Source: Methylorubrum suomiense (GTDB lineage: Bacteria; Pseudomonadota; Alphaproteobacteria; Rhizobiales; Beijerinckiaceae). From it: DNA of 64,000 nt. The notes under the pieces were generated by a model. The model was not told the origin of the DNA and did no database searches. It saw only the letters and a program-made list of their open reading frames with translations. Where the stretch lies: the NCBI RefSeq assembly GCF_022179765.1, contig NZ_BPRE01000014.1, positions 102,554-166,553 of the forward strand, given 5' to 3'. The position numbers and the translations under genes were made by a program. Shown here piece by piece: positions 15,816 to 24,347 of this stretch; the stretch's first letter is position 1; the number at the start of each line of letters is the position of its first letter.

Positions 15816-16904
15816 ATGCCGAATCTGTTCGACCCGATCACCCTCGGTGCCATCGAGCTGCCGAACCGCATCCTCATGGCGCCGCTGACCCGCGGTCGCT
15901 CCACCCGCACCCACGTGCCCACCCCGCTGATGGCCGAGTACTACGCCCAGCGCGCGGGTGCCGGCCTCATCATCTCCGAAGCCACGGGCATCAGTCAGGA
16001 GGGGCTCGGCTGGCCCTACGCACCGGGCATCTGGTCGGACGAGCAGGTCGAGGCCTGGAAGCCGATCGTGAAGGCGGTCCACGATGCCGGTGGACGCATC
16101 GTCTCGCAGCTCTGGCACATGGGCTACCTCGTCCATCCGGATTTCCTGGGCGGCGAACCGCCGGTCTCGGCCTCCGAGGCGACGGCACCGGACGAGGCGC
16201 ATACCTACGAGGGCAAGAAGCCCTACGGAAAGGCTCGCGCCCTGCGTGAGGACGAGATCCCGCGCCTCATTGCCGATTACGAGCGCGCCGCCCGCAACGC
16301 CGTGGCGGCAGGCTTCGACGGCGTTCAGATCCACGCGGCCAACGGCTACCTTCTCGACGAGTTCATCCGGGACGGCGTCAACAAGCGCTCCGACCGCTAC
16401 GGCGGCTCGGTCGAGAACCGGGTGCGGCTGGTGACCAAGGTGGCCCAGGCCGTCGCCGGCGTCGTCGGCCCCGAGCGCACCGGCATTCGCTTCTCGCCCA
16501 ACGGGGCCATCCAGGGTGTGGACGATTCGAACCCGCACGAGACCTTCGGCCTCGCCGCCGAGATGATGGAGCGTGTCGGTCTCGCCTTCATCGAGATGCG
16601 CGAGCCCGGACCCGACGGCACCTTCGGCAAGGCATCGGTGGCGCCCGTCGCCCCGGTCGTGAAGGAACGCTTCGGCGGACCGGTGATCCTCAACTGCGAC
16701 TATGACGGCCCGCGCGCCCAGGCGGCGGTGGAATCGGGCGAGGCCGACGCCATCGCCTTCGGCCGCCCCTACATCGCCAACCCGGACCTGCCGGAGCGCA
16801 TTTCCAAGGGCCTGCCCTTCGCCAAGGACGACATCAAGACTTGGTACAGCCAGGGCCCGGAGGGCTATGTCGACTACCCGACGCTCGGGAAGCAGGCCGC
16901 CTAA
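15816..16904 (+). CDS. nemA: Old-yellow-enzyme NADH:flavin oxidoreductase (N-ethylmaleimide reductase type)
   Basis: A 362-residue TIM-barrel flavoprotein. It starts LFDPITLGAIELPNRILMAPLTRGRS, the OYE N-terminus with the threonine that tunes FMN. The paired substrate-binding residues His and Asn occur in GVQIHAANGYLLDEF; FMN phosphate binding is at ADAIAFGRPYIANPDL; and SDRYGGSVENRVRL is invariant in the family. Length equals that of NemA/XenA-type enzymes. It reduces activated double bonds, nitrate esters or quinones with NAD(P)H in the cytoplasm, probably for electrophile detoxification. ATG 15816 has an AGAG site in front. It is a single-gene unit closed by a strong terminator at 16932-16959. 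Confidence 0.92.
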   Translation: MPNLFDPITLGAIELPNRILMAPLTRGRSTRTHVPTPLMAEYYAQRAGAGLIISEATGISQEGLGWPYAPGIWSDEQVEAWKPIVKAVHDAGGRIVSQLWHMGYLVHPDFLGGEPPVSASEATAPDEAHTYEGKKPYGKARALREDEIPRLIADYERAARNAVAAGFDGVQIHAANGYLLDEFIRDGVNKRSDRYGGSVENRVRLVTKVAQAVAGVVGPERTGIRFSPNGAIQGVDDSNPHETFGLAAEMMERVGLAFIEMREPGPDGTFGKASVAPVAPVVKERFGGPVILNCDYDGPRAQAAVESGEADAIAFGRPYIANPDLPERISKGLPFAKDDIKTWYSQGPEGYVDYPTLGKQAA

Positions 16905-16931
16905 GCACCCCGGATCGGCGGATCGAATGGA

Positions 16932-16959
16932 CGGCCCCGCGCGAGCGGGGCCGTTTTTT
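16932..16959 (+). terminator. Rho-independent terminator of the nemA-like gene
   Basis: A 9-base GC stem (CGGCCCCGC / GCGGGGCCG) with a GCGA loop followed by TTTTTT, 28 bases after the stop codon. A textbook intrinsic terminator. Confidence 0.9.
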
Positions 16960-17295
16960 GTCGGCTGGGAGCATCGTCTTGCACGGCGCCCTCGCCGAGG
17001 CGGACCCCGCTTCGCCCAAGGCTCGACGTGCCCTCCCGGTGCGAACCCGTGGGCATGCTCCCCGTGGCTTGCCGGATCGAGCCAGCAGGGTCCCGGGCAC
17101 GACGGACAGTCCAGCGAGGCACGGAAGGCCCCGTGCGGAGAGCGACAACATGGGACGGACCTTCCGAAGAGACAGCTCTGCGCCCGAGGGGATCGCCGCA
17201 TGGCGAGGCGCATCCGATCACGTGGCAACACCGGGCGCGGTGGACCGGGGGTCGTGTCCGCGCCGCCGGCAGCCCATCCGTCATAGGCCGTTCGC
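16960..17295. other. Spacer, nothing recognised
   Basis: About 336 bases between the terminator and the HAD gene. Short frames on both strands carry no family features and have the composition of shifted non-coding sequence. The HAD gene promoter should be here, but I cannot point to one. Confidence 0.4.
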
Positions 17296-17943
17296 GTGAG
17301 CCATCCCCCCTATCGCCTCGTCGCCTTCGATTTCGACGGGACCCTCGCCGACACCTTCCCCTGGTTCTGTTCGGTGCTGAACGGGGTGGCGGACCGCTAC
17401 CGCTTCCGCAGGGTCGAGGCCGACCCGGTCGAGCGGCTGCGGATGTTGGGCGCCCGCGCGATCATCGCGGAGCTCGGCATCCCGGCCTGGAAGGTGCCGC
17501 TGATCGCCCGGCACATGCGCGGGCTCGCCGCGCGCGACGCCGAGGCGATCGCGCTGTTTCCCGGCGTGCCGGCGATGCTCGACGCGATCGATGCGGCGGG
17601 GATCGGGCTCGCGGTGGTCAGTTCCAACGGCGAGGCGACCGTGCGCCGGGCGCTCGGGTCATCGGGCATCGGCATCCGCCACTATGCCTGCGGCGCCTCG
17701 CTTTTCGGCAAGGCACGCCATCTGCGCGCGGTCGCACGGGCGGCAGGGATCACGCCGGAACGGATGCTGGCGGTGGGCGACGAAATTCGCGACGCCGAGG
17801 CCGCCGCCGAGGCGGGCTGCGCGTTCGGCGCCGTCGCCTGGGGTTACTCGGCGCCCGCTGCGCTTGCAGCCCGGGCGCCGGCCCATCTGTTCGGAGGGCC
17901 CGACGACATCGTCCGGGCCCTGACCGGCGGGGCGGCCTACTGA
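17296..17943 (+). CDS. HAD-superfamily hydrolase (phosphoglycolate-phosphatase-like)
   Basis: A 215-residue HAD phosphatase. Motif I is VAFDFDGTLADT (the first Asp is the nucleophile), motif II lies in LAVVSSNGE, the lysine of motif III is in LFGKARHL, and motif IV is MLAVGDEIRDAEAAAEAGC. A helical cap sits between motifs I and II, as in the Gph subclass. It is a cytoplasmic phosphatase of unknown substrate; phosphoglycolate is possible but not shown. The frame starts at GTG 17296 with a weak ribosome site. Its stop region overlaps the 3' end of the convergent bamE gene by seven bases. Confidence 0.82.
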   Translation: MSHPPYRLVAFDFDGTLADTFPWFCSVLNGVADRYRFRRVEADPVERLRMLGARAIIAELGIPAWKVPLIARHMRGLAARDAEAIALFPGVPAMLDAIDAAGIGLAVVSSNGEATVRRALGSSGIGIRHYACGASLFGKARHLRAVARAAGITPERMLAVGDEIRDAEAAAEAGCAFGAVAWGYSAPAALAARAPAHLFGGPDDIVRALTGGAAY

Positions 17944-18434
17944 CCGGCGCGGGCGCCGGGGACGATCGAGGTGCCGGCGCCGCTTCCGAACGGCTCGTAG
18001 CGGGTCAGACCGCGGAAGAGCTGGCTGAGGAAGGCGCGGTCGGCGCCGCTCGACGGGGTCCTGCGCTCGATGAAGTCGAAGACGCGTCCATCCTGCAGGC
18101 CGTAGAGCGCCACGCGCTCCACCTTCATGCCGGGATTGAAGTAGACCGCCGTCACCTTCTGATCCTGCACCTGCTCACCGAGGAACAGCACCGTGCGGCT
18201 CGTGGTCTGGCTGATATAGTACCAGGACTTGTTGCCGACCGTGGAGACGGTCGAGGGCGTGCCGAGGATCTGCAGCACCTGCTCGGCGCTCATCCCCGGC
18301 TTGACGGTCGCGAGGGCGGCCTGGTCGATCTGGTAGCCGTGGCGGATTTCCTCGCCGATGCAGCCCGAGACGCCGAGCGCGATCGTGCCGAGAACAGCCA
18401 CGCGGGCGAGCGACGAGACGAGACGGCGCGACAT
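17937..18434 (-). CDS. bamE: Outer-membrane assembly lipoprotein BamE (SmpA/OmlA)
   Basis: A 165-residue lipoprotein. The signal peptide ends in a lipobox LGVSGC (Cys about residue 25), giving an outer-membrane lipid anchor. The SmpA/OmlA fold follows: GYQIDQAALATVKPGMSAEQVLQILGTPSTV, then the GNKSWYYIS strand and VTAVYFNPGMKVERV. BamE stabilises the BamA-BamD complex that inserts outer-membrane beta-barrels. The C-terminal tail after residue 130 (RTPSSGADRAFLSQLFRGL) is the alphaproteobacterial extension. ATG 18434 has AGGGGG five bases upstream. It is divergent from the bc1 chaperone gene and convergent with the HAD gene, overlapping it by seven bases. Confidence 0.9.
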   Translation of the reverse strand: MSRRLVSSLARVAVLGTIALGVSGCIGEEIRHGYQIDQAALATVKPGMSAEQVLQILGTPSTVSTVGNKSWYYISQTTSRTVLFLGEQVQDQKVTAVYFNPGMKVERVALYGLQDGRVFDFIERRTPSSGADRAFLSQLFRGLTRYEPFGSGAGTSIVPGARAGQ

Positions 18435-18579
18435 CGGCCCCCCTGTTTCCATCATGCGGGACGGGTCCGCGGCACGATTTCGCTCGTGCGTCTTCGGACT
18501 TGCACCCTGGTCGAGGGTTGCCGTACCGCGGTGATATGGCTTTGACAAGGCAAGCTCGGCCACAGGCCAGGCCGATCCG

Positions 18580-19137
18580 GTGGACCGCATGATCGCAGGG
18601 TTTTTTCGCCGTGCCGGGGAGCGCCGCCGGACGATCCGAACGCTGCACCAGCGGATCGGCGAGGCGGCGCGCCGGCCCGATCTGTACGAGGCGCTGGGCG
18701 TGCCCGACACCGTGGAGGGCCGGTTCGAAGCCCTGAGCCTGCACGTCATCCTCGTGCTGCGTCGCCTCGGGCACTTGCCGCCGCCCGCCGACGACGTCGC
18801 CCAGGAGCTGATCGATTCGGTGTTCGTGCAGCTCGACGAGAGCCTGCGTGAACTCGGCGTCGGCGACATGGGCGTGTCGAAGCGCATCAAGAAGCTCGGC
18901 GCCTCGTTCTACGCGCGGGCCGGGGCCTACGGCACTGCCCTCGACGAGGGCGACATGCAGGGTCTGGCCGCGGCCCTCGCCCGCAACGTGCTGGCGAAGG
19001 ACGAGGCGGACGCCGCCCAGGCGCTCGCGGCCTACGTCGCGGCCAGCGCCGATGCCCTCGCCGGGCAGGATCTCGATGCCCTGCTGACGCAGGGTCCCCG
19101 TTTCGCCGCTCCGGCCCACGCGCCGCAGGAGGCTTGA
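18580..19137 (+). CDS. Ubiquinol-cytochrome c (CBP3/UQCC1-like) chaperone
   Basis: A 185-residue protein of the ubiquinol-cytochrome c chaperone family. Family features include the N-terminal FFRRAGERRRTIRTLHQRI, LYEALGVPDTVEGRFEAL, the conserved HVILVLRRL helix, and the SVFVQLDESLRELGVGDMGVSKRIKKL segment, followed by FYARAGAYGTAL. The mitochondrial relative CBP3 assists cytochrome b and bc1 assembly. In alphaproteobacteria the gene sits, as here, directly before a YceD/DUF177 gene: the stop is one base before the next ATG. A direct role in bc1 assembly is known for the eukaryotic family and inferred here. Confidence 0.85.
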   Translation: MDRMIAGFFRRAGERRRTIRTLHQRIGEAARRPDLYEALGVPDTVEGRFEALSLHVILVLRRLGHLPPPADDVAQELIDSVFVQLDESLRELGVGDMGVSKRIKKLGASFYARAGAYGTALDEGDMQGLAAALARNVLAKDEADAAQALAAYVAASADALAGQDLDALLTQGPRFAAPAHAPQEA

Positions 19138-19138
19138 G

Positions 19139-19654
19139 ATGAATGCCGCCCCGACCGGACCGCTCTCCCGCTCGGTCAATGTCGAGCGCCTGAACAAGGA
19201 TCGCGCCGAGATCACCGTCGAGGCGAGCCCGGAGGAATGCGCCGTGCTCGCCCGGGACTTCAAGATTCCCGCCATCCGCGACCTCGTCGGGCGCTTCCGC
19301 CTCAGCGGCTCGCTCACCCGGCTGCATGTCGGCGGTAGCGTCGAGGCGATCGTGACCCAGGTCTGCACGGTGACGCTGGAGCCGTTCGAGGCGAAGGTGG
19401 AGGAACCGGTCGATGTCGAGTTCACCAATGCCGACATCCTGAACGACACCGATGCCGAGGATGTCGAGCTGCCCGATCCGATCATGAACGGGCGGATCGA
19501 TTTCGGCGCGCTGACGGCCGAGTTCCTGGCGCTCGGGCTCGATCCCTATCCGCGCAAGCCCGGCGTCGCCTTCGAGCCGGTCAGCGCGGGGGAGGAGCCG
19601 CTGCCGTTTGCCGACCTCGCGGCGCTCAAGGACAAGCTCGGCGGAAAGGCGTAA
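19139..19654 (+). CDS. YceD/DUF177-family protein
   Basis: A 171-residue cytoplasmic protein of the YceD (DUF177) family, found across bacteria and plants and linked to 23S rRNA accumulation. It shows GSLTRLHVGGSVEAIVTQVCTVTLEPFEAKVEEPVDVEF, with the family cysteine, and the acidic segment NDTDAEDVELPDPI. In many bacteria yceD precedes rpmF and plsX; here plsX follows after 139 bases and rpmF is absent, the usual alphaproteobacterial layout. The ATG lies one base after the chaperone stop, so the two are probably translated together. Confidence 0.85.
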   Translation: MNAAPTGPLSRSVNVERLNKDRAEITVEASPEECAVLARDFKIPAIRDLVGRFRLSGSLTRLHVGGSVEAIVTQVCTVTLEPFEAKVEEPVDVEFTNADILNDTDAEDVELPDPIMNGRIDFGALTAEFLALGLDPYPRKPGVAFEPVSAGEEPLPFADLAALKDKLGGKA

Positions 19655-19793
19655 TCGCCCATCGCGTCGGAAAATTCTCAGTTTTTGTTTGCCCGGCGGG
19701 GCGGCCTCGCTATTTTGCGCGCCGCCGAACCGGGCCCGTCGGGCCCTCTCCGCCCGCATGCAGGACGCCCCGCGGCGTCCGGTCCAGGGAATC

Positions 19794-20828
19794 ATGTCGA
19801 ACCGCGTTTGCATCTCGCTCGACGCCATGGGCGGCGATCACGGCCCTTCGACCGTCGTGCCCGGTGCGGCCATCGCCCGTGAGCGCCACCCCGAAACCAC
19901 CTTTCTCATGTTCGGCGACGAGGCGGTCATACGCCCCCTCGTCGAGGCCGAACCCCGCCTGAAAGGGGCGGTGGAGATCCGCCACACCACCGTGTCCGTC
20001 GCCATGGACGACAAGCCGAGCCAGGCGGTGCGCCAGGGCCGCGGCAAGTCCTCGATGTGGCGGGCGATCCAGGCGGTGCGCGACGGCGAGGCCCAGGCCG
20101 CCGTCTCGGCCGGCAATACCGGCGCGCTGATGGCGATGTCGAAGATCTGCCTCAAGACCATGGCGGGGATCGAGCGCCCGGCCATCGCCTGCCTGTGGCC
20201 GACGGTGCGGGGCGAGAGCGTGGTGCTCGATGTCGGGGCCACGATCGGCACGGATGCCGAGCACCTCGTCGAGATGGCGGTGATGGGCGCGGCCATGGCC
20301 CGCATCGTGCTCGATCTCGAGCGCCCGACGGTGGGCCTTCTCAATGTCGGCACCGAGGAGATGAAGGGCAACGAGGCCGTCAAGGAGGCCGCCCGCCTCC
20401 TGCGCGAGACGGAGCCCGCCCATTTCCACTATTACGGCTTCGTCGAGGGCACCGATCTCGGGCGCGGCACCACCGACGTCGTCGTGACGGAGGGCTTCAC
20501 GGGCAACATCGCCCTGAAGACCGCCGAGGGCACCGCCAAGCAGATCGGCAGCTACCTGAAGGCCGCCATGGGCCGGACGCTCTCGGCCAAGATCGGCTAC
20601 CTGTTCGCGCGCCAGGCCTTCGCGGCCCTGCGCGAGAAGATGAATCCGAGCCGGGCCAATGGTGGTGTGTTCCTCGGGTTGGAAGGCATCGTCATCAAGA
20701 GCCACGGCTCGGAAAACGCGCAGGGCTTCGCGTCGGCGGTCGATCTCGCCCACGACATGGCGCGCCACGACCTGATGCGGACGATCCGGGATATGCTGGA
20801 GCAGACGCCCGCCGTCGCGCCAGCCTGA
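19794..20828 (+). CDS. plsX: Phosphate acyltransferase PlsX
   Basis: A 344-residue PlsX, which makes acyl-phosphate from acyl-ACP for the PlsY step of phospholipid synthesis. It starts VCISLDAMGGDHGP, the family signature, and has SAGNTGALMAMS, VLDVGATIGTDAEHL and VVTEGFTGNIALKTAEGTAK. Length is normal. ATG 19794 is chosen because it begins just before the conserved LDAMGGD and follows CAGGGA; the open frame extends further upstream but that part is not PlsX-like. It forms the plsX-fabH-ihfA-merR block, a conserved alphaproteobacterial order. It is a peripheral membrane enzyme. Confidence 0.96.
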   Translation: MSNRVCISLDAMGGDHGPSTVVPGAAIARERHPETTFLMFGDEAVIRPLVEAEPRLKGAVEIRHTTVSVAMDDKPSQAVRQGRGKSSMWRAIQAVRDGEAQAAVSAGNTGALMAMSKICLKTMAGIERPAIACLWPTVRGESVVLDVGATIGTDAEHLVEMAVMGAAMARIVLDLERPTVGLLNVGTEEMKGNEAVKEAARLLRETEPAHFHYYGFVEGTDLGRGTTDVVVTEGFTGNIALKTAEGTAKQIGSYLKAAMGRTLSAKIGYLFARQAFAALREKMNPSRANGGVFLGLEGIVIKSHGSENAQGFASAVDLAHDMARHDLMRTIRDMLEQTPAVAPA

Positions 20829-20879
20829 GAAAAGATGCGGCTCGGATGAGCCGTCGAGATTGAGGAAGGGACGGATCCG

Positions 20880-21854
20880 ATGGCGCTTCTGCGCTCCGTC
20901 GTGGTCGGGTGCGGTGCATACCTGCCCGAGAACGTGGTCACCAACGCGGCCCTCGCCGAGCGGGGAATCGAGACCTCGGACGAGTGGATCGTCCAGCGCA
21001 CCGGCATTCGCCAGCGCCACATCGCCGGCCCCGACGAGACCACCTCGGTGCTGGGCACCCGCGCGGCTCAAGCCGCCCTCGACGAGGCCGGCCTGTCGCC
21101 GGCCGACATCGATCTCGTGCTCTGCGCCACCTCGACGCCCGACCACACCTTCCCGTCGACCGCGACCCAGATCCAGGCAGCGCTCGGGATCGAGGGCGGC
21201 TTCGCCTTCGATCTCCAGGCCGTCTGCGCCGGTTTCGTCTACGCGGTCGCCACCGCCGATCGCTTCCTCTCCACCGGCGGAGCCAAGCGCGCGCTGGTCA
21301 TCGGGGCCGAGACCTTCTCGCGCCTTCTGGACTGGGAAGACAGGACCACCTGCGTTCTGTTCGGCGATGGCGCCGGGGCGATCGTTCTGGAAGCGCGCGA
21401 GAACGACGCGTCCGACCGGGGCGTCCTCACCAGCTGCCTGCGCTCGGACGGCCGCCACCGCGCCAAGCTCTACGTCGATGGCGGTCCGGGCTCGACCGGC
21501 ACCACGGGCAAGCTGCGCATGGAAGGCCGCGAGGTGTTCCGCTTCGCGGTGGGCTCCGTCACCGACGTGATCGAGGAGGCGTTCCGCGCCTCCGGCACCA
21601 CGGCGGACGATCTGACGTGGTTCGTGCCGCATCAGGCCAACCGCCGGATCATCGAGGCCTCCGCCGACAAGCTCGGCATCGCCCGCGAGAAGGTGGTCCT
21701 GACGGTCGATCGCCACGGCAACACCTCGGCCGCCTCGATTCCCCTGGCGCTGGCTGCCGCCCGCCGCGATGGACGCATCCAACAGGGCGACCTCGTGATG
21801 ATCGAGGCGATCGGCGGCGGGTTCACCTGGGGCGCGGCGCTGATCCGCTGGTAG
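20880..21854 (+). CDS. fabH: 3-oxoacyl-ACP synthase III (FabH)
   Basis: A 324-residue ketoacyl-ACP synthase III that starts fatty-acid synthesis by condensing acetyl-CoA with malonyl-ACP. The catalytic Cys116 lies in DLQAVCAGF; the His is in FVPHQANRRI and the Asn in DRHGNTSAAS, giving the complete Cys-His-Asn triad. EWIVQRTGIRQRHI is the N-terminal signature and GGGFTWGAALIRW the C-terminal one. ATG 20880 follows GAGGAAGGG. It lies 51 bases after plsX, probably in the same transcript, so initiation of acyl chains and their use in phospholipids are co-expressed. Confidence 0.97.
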   Translation: MALLRSVVVGCGAYLPENVVTNAALAERGIETSDEWIVQRTGIRQRHIAGPDETTSVLGTRAAQAALDEAGLSPADIDLVLCATSTPDHTFPSTATQIQAALGIEGGFAFDLQAVCAGFVYAVATADRFLSTGGAKRALVIGAETFSRLLDWEDRTTCVLFGDGAGAIVLEARENDASDRGVLTSCLRSDGRHRAKLYVDGGPGSTGTTGKLRMEGREVFRFAVGSVTDVIEEAFRASGTTADDLTWFVPHQANRRIIEASADKLGIAREKVVLTVDRHGNTSAASIPLALAAARRDGRIQQGDLVMIEAIGGGFTWGAALIRW

Positions 21855-21948
21855 AGCGGGCGGTTCGGCGGGGGCGCACGGTCGATCCGGCAAGATGTCC
21901 GGATCGCCGGGCACGAAGAGCGCGACTGAGACCGCGTGATGGGGTGGT

Positions 21949-21966
21949 CCTCGGCTTTGGCCGAGG
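21949..21966 (+). terminator. Short hairpin between fabH and ihfA
   Basis: A 7-base stem (CCTCGGC / GCCGAGG) with a TTTG loop, in the 305-base gap after fabH. There is no T-run, so termination is uncertain. Apart from this hairpin and the promoter candidate further on, I see nothing else in the gap. Confidence 0.3.
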
Positions 21967-22078
21967 CGTCTCGCGGAGCGAACCGTCCGAGGCGGCGGAT
22001 ACGGCCACCGGCAGGGGGCCGGACAGAACACGGCGTGATCGCTTCGCGCGATCGAGCGCTGTCAAGACGAAGGTTCGG

Positions 22079-22107
22079 TTGACCCTGGGCGACTCGCCGA
22101 TTAGCGT
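22079..22107 (+). promoter_or_regulatory. Promoter candidate for ihfA
   Basis: TTGACC (22079-22084) and TAGCGT (22102-22107) are separated by 17 bases. The -35 is near consensus; the -10 is weak. It would start transcription about 45 bases before the ihfA ATG. Confidence 0.4.
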
Positions 22108-22159
22108 GTCCGATCATAGAGATACGCGTTAGGCCGAAACACGGCCGGGAGGGGAGCGC

Positions 22160-22483
22160 ATGGCGGGAAGGACGGTCACACGCGCCGATCTGAGCGAGGC
22201 CGTCTACCAGCAGGTCGGCCTCTCCCGCTCCGAATCGGCGGCGCTGGTCGAGACGGTGTTGTCGGAGATCTGCACCTGTCTGTCGCAGGGCGAGACGGTG
22301 AAACTCTCCTCTTTCGGTTCCTTCGTCGTTCGCTCCAAAGGCAAGCGGATCGGCCGCAATCCGAAGACCGGCGTCGAGGTCGAGATCGAGCCGCGCCAGG
22401 TCATGGTGTTCAAGCCTTCGAACGTGCTCAAGGCACGCATCAATGGCGGGACCGTCAACGGTCACGACACCGACGAGGATTGA
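22160..22483 (+). CDS. ihfA: Integration host factor subunit alpha
   Basis: A 107-residue HU/IHF-fold protein. It opens TVTRADLSEAVYQQVGLSRSESA, typical of IHF-alpha, and has the core GETVKLSSFGSFVVR followed by the DNA-contact arm GRNPKTGVEVEIEPRQVMVFKPSNVLK. The proline that intercalates into bent DNA is in RNPKTG. Length is slightly above the usual 99-100 residues because of a hydrophilic tail. It works as a heterodimer with IHF-beta to bend DNA in recombination, replication and transcription. A MerR-type gene follows, as is conserved in Rhizobiales. Confidence 0.94.
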   Translation: MAGRTVTRADLSEAVYQQVGLSRSESAALVETVLSEICTCLSQGETVKLSSFGSFVVRSKGKRIGRNPKTGVEVEIEPRQVMVFKPSNVLKARINGGTVNGHDTDED

Positions 22484-22574
22484 CCCCTCCGTTGAAGCCC
22501 GGTGATTCGCGCGGGCGCCGCTGCCGACGCGCTCCCGCACTCCATTCGATCCAGGCCGTCACAGGGATCCGCCC

Positions 22575-23045
22575 ATGGGGCTTCCGCTCGCATCCGAGGA
22601 CGACCGCACCGAGAAGCGTCCCGGCGCCTTCCGGACCATCACGGAGGTCTCCGAGGAACTCGGCGTACCCCAGCATGTCCTGCGCTTCTGGGAGAGCCGG
22701 TTCAGCCAGATTCGGCCGCTCAAGCGGGCGGGCGGACGGCGCTATTACCGGCCCGACGACGTCGATCTCCTCAAGGGCGTGCGCCGGATCCTGCATGGGC
22801 AGGGCTACACCATCCGGGGGGCGCAGCGCATCCTGAAGGAGCACGGCGTCCGCTTCGTCCAAGCGATCGGCCGGGGCGAGGCCGAGCCCGGCCCGCCCCT
22901 GCCCCAGGATCGCGATGAGGATGCTACGGTGGGCCTGGTGTCCGGCCGGTCCACGTTGGAGGCGGTCCTGTCGGAATTGCGCTCCTGCCGGGCGCTGCTG
23001 GCCGACCTCGACCAATCCGATCCGGAGCCGCACGAGGCCGTCTAG
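22575..23045 (+). CDS. MerR-family transcriptional regulator
   Basis: A 156-residue regulator. Its winged-helix MerR domain (residues about 18-90) contains RTITEVSEELGVPQHVLRFWESRF and the wing RRYYRPDDVDLLKGVRRIL. It has no cysteine-containing metal-binding C-terminus; instead an acidic linker leads to a short helical tail (STLEAVLSELRSCRALLADL). This belongs to the MlrA/CarH-like group with the W-E-x-R-F recognition pattern that regularly follows ihfA in alphaproteobacteria. The ligand and targets are unknown. It is probably co-transcribed with ihfA (91-base gap). Confidence 0.85.
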   Translation: MGLPLASEDDRTEKRPGAFRTITEVSEELGVPQHVLRFWESRFSQIRPLKRAGGRRYYRPDDVDLLKGVRRILHGQGYTIRGAQRILKEHGVRFVQAIGRGEAEPGPPLPQDRDEDATVGLVSGRSTLEAVLSELRSCRALLADLDQSDPEPHEAV

Positions 23046-23310
23046 GGCGAATTGCGACGAAGCAGATCCGGTTCGTCGGAAGGCTGCGCGGCTCGACGTG
23101 GGCGGATGGCAGGTGCGGGTGCGCCAAGCCGATCCAAGACATCGCCGGTTCGGAAGCGTGGGCCTTACCATTTCGGCCCGTGCGCTCGAAACGAGGCGGC
23201 TGGAGCCCGGATCAACTCCCTTGTGCGCAAGTTATTGCCGAATCTCGCGGTTTTGTGTCCGCGCGGCCAATGTTGCGCGAACTTTATCGGCACAGGGACG
23301 TTGAGGCGCC

Positions 23311-23727
23311 ATGCCCCCACGCGCCCGGATGTCGCCGACCCAGGAACTGATCGCCCGCATGATGCGGATTGTGCGGGCTTGTCCGGAGGCCGCCAACGAG
23401 GTGCTGGAGCTGATGTTCCTCGTCAGCCAGATCGAAGCCTCGACCACTGTCGACCGGGACTATCGCGACGCCCGCCGCGTCATCAGTCGCTTGCGGGCGC
23501 CCCTTTGGGAAATGGGTCCGGCCGACCGGGAAGCCCTTCTCAAGGCTGCGGAAACGATTCGCCGGGCCTGCGATTTGTCCGACGCTGACATACCCGCGAC
23601 GCCCGGAGCCGACCTCGGCGAGCGCGCCCGGATCGAGGCCGTGCTGTCCCAGACGCTGGCGGGAGAATTGAGCGCGGCCCAGATCGCCCGCGTGGCGGGT
23701 GCCGTCGCCGCCGCGATCCAGCACTGA
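23311..23727 (+). CDS. Hypothetical helical protein
   Basis: A 138-residue protein I do not recognise. It is predicted helical, has no signal peptide or membrane segment, and contains no metal or catalytic pattern. The middle (residues about 50-75, DARRVISRLRAPLWEMGPADREALLKAA) and the alanine-rich C-terminus look like a small cytoplasmic helical bundle. Codon use is normal for the neighbourhood and the frame is intact. The ATG at 23311 lacks a clear ribosome site; the second ATG (residue 7, 23329) is an alternative. It stands alone between the merR gene and an exported unknown. Confidence 0.55.
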   Translation: MPPRARMSPTQELIARMMRIVRACPEAANEVLELMFLVSQIEASTTVDRDYRDARRVISRLRAPLWEMGPADREALLKAAETIRRACDLSDADIPATPGADLGERARIEAVLSQTLAGELSAAQIARVAGAVAAAIQH

Positions 23728-23876
23728 GCCGGCTCCACCCGAACCTTTGCGTGAGGAGCCTCGACGCAAGCGGCTTCCATTCCCACATGCGCCCTTGCCG
23801 ATGCAAACCTGCGCCCGCATCGGGCCGGATTCCCCGCATGCCGGATCGGGCGCGGCGCGACGACGAGGAAACGCCG

Positions 23877-24347
23877 ATGATTGCGACGATCTCCGCCCTC
23901 CGCCCGGCTCCGGCCGCGACCCGAGCCCTCGTGCTCGTGGCATCGCTCGGCCTTGCCGGAGCCGCCGCGGCGCAGACCACCGTGACCCGCAGCGAGACGG
24001 TCCAGGCCGGCAAGGGGGCCCGCCTCGTGATCGTGCCGAACCTCAAGAAGGATTGCTCGACCGGGCCCATGCCGGAGATTCGCGTGACGACGCCACCGAA
24101 ATTCGGCTCGCTCATTACCAAGGGCGGCAAGCTGAAGACCCCGGCCAAGTACCGTTGTCCGAACAAGGACGCCGAGGCCCAGGCGATCTTCTACCAGGCG
24201 AATGCTGGCTATACCGGCCCCGATACGGTCGTGGTCGAGGTCAAGAACTCCGATGGCGAGATCGAGAAGCGGGATATCCGCATCACCGTCGAAGCCAGCA
24301 AGGGCGACGACAAGGCCAAGGACAAGAAGGACACCACCGACCTGTGA
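23877..24347 (+). CDS. Exported small protein with beta-rich domain and lysine-rich tail
   Basis: A 156-residue protein with a clear Sec signal peptide (hydrophobic ALVLVASLGLAGAAA, cleavage near AAA-QTT) and GAGGAAA before ATG 23877. The mature part has the look of a cadherin-like or Ig-like repeat: ...TPPKFGSLITKGGKL, IFYQANAGYTGPDTVVVEV and IRITVEAS, where the Y-x-G-P-D-x-V pattern is typical of such beta-sandwich modules. One pair of cysteines (CST.., RCPN) could form a disulfide. The tail is rich in Lys and Asp (GDDKAKDKKD). Probably periplasmic or surface-exposed; function unknown. Confidence 0.7.
   Translation: MIATISALRPAPAATRALVLVASLGLAGAAAAQTTVTRSETVQAGKGARLVIVPNLKKDCSTGPMPEIRVTTPPKFGSLITKGGKLKTPAKYRCPNKDAEAQAIFYQANAGYTGPDTVVVEVKNSDGEIEKRDIRITVEASKGDDKAKDKKDTTDL

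Noticed and set aside
19710..22031. 773-codon minus-strand frame opposite plsX and fabH
   Set aside because: Antisense to two well-supported genes, rich in Arg/Gly/His as expected of shadow frames, with no family motif.
23046..23310. Expected tRNA-Pro after the MerR gene, as in some Rhizobiales
   Set aside because: No cloverleaf, T-arm or acceptor pairing could be found in this gap.
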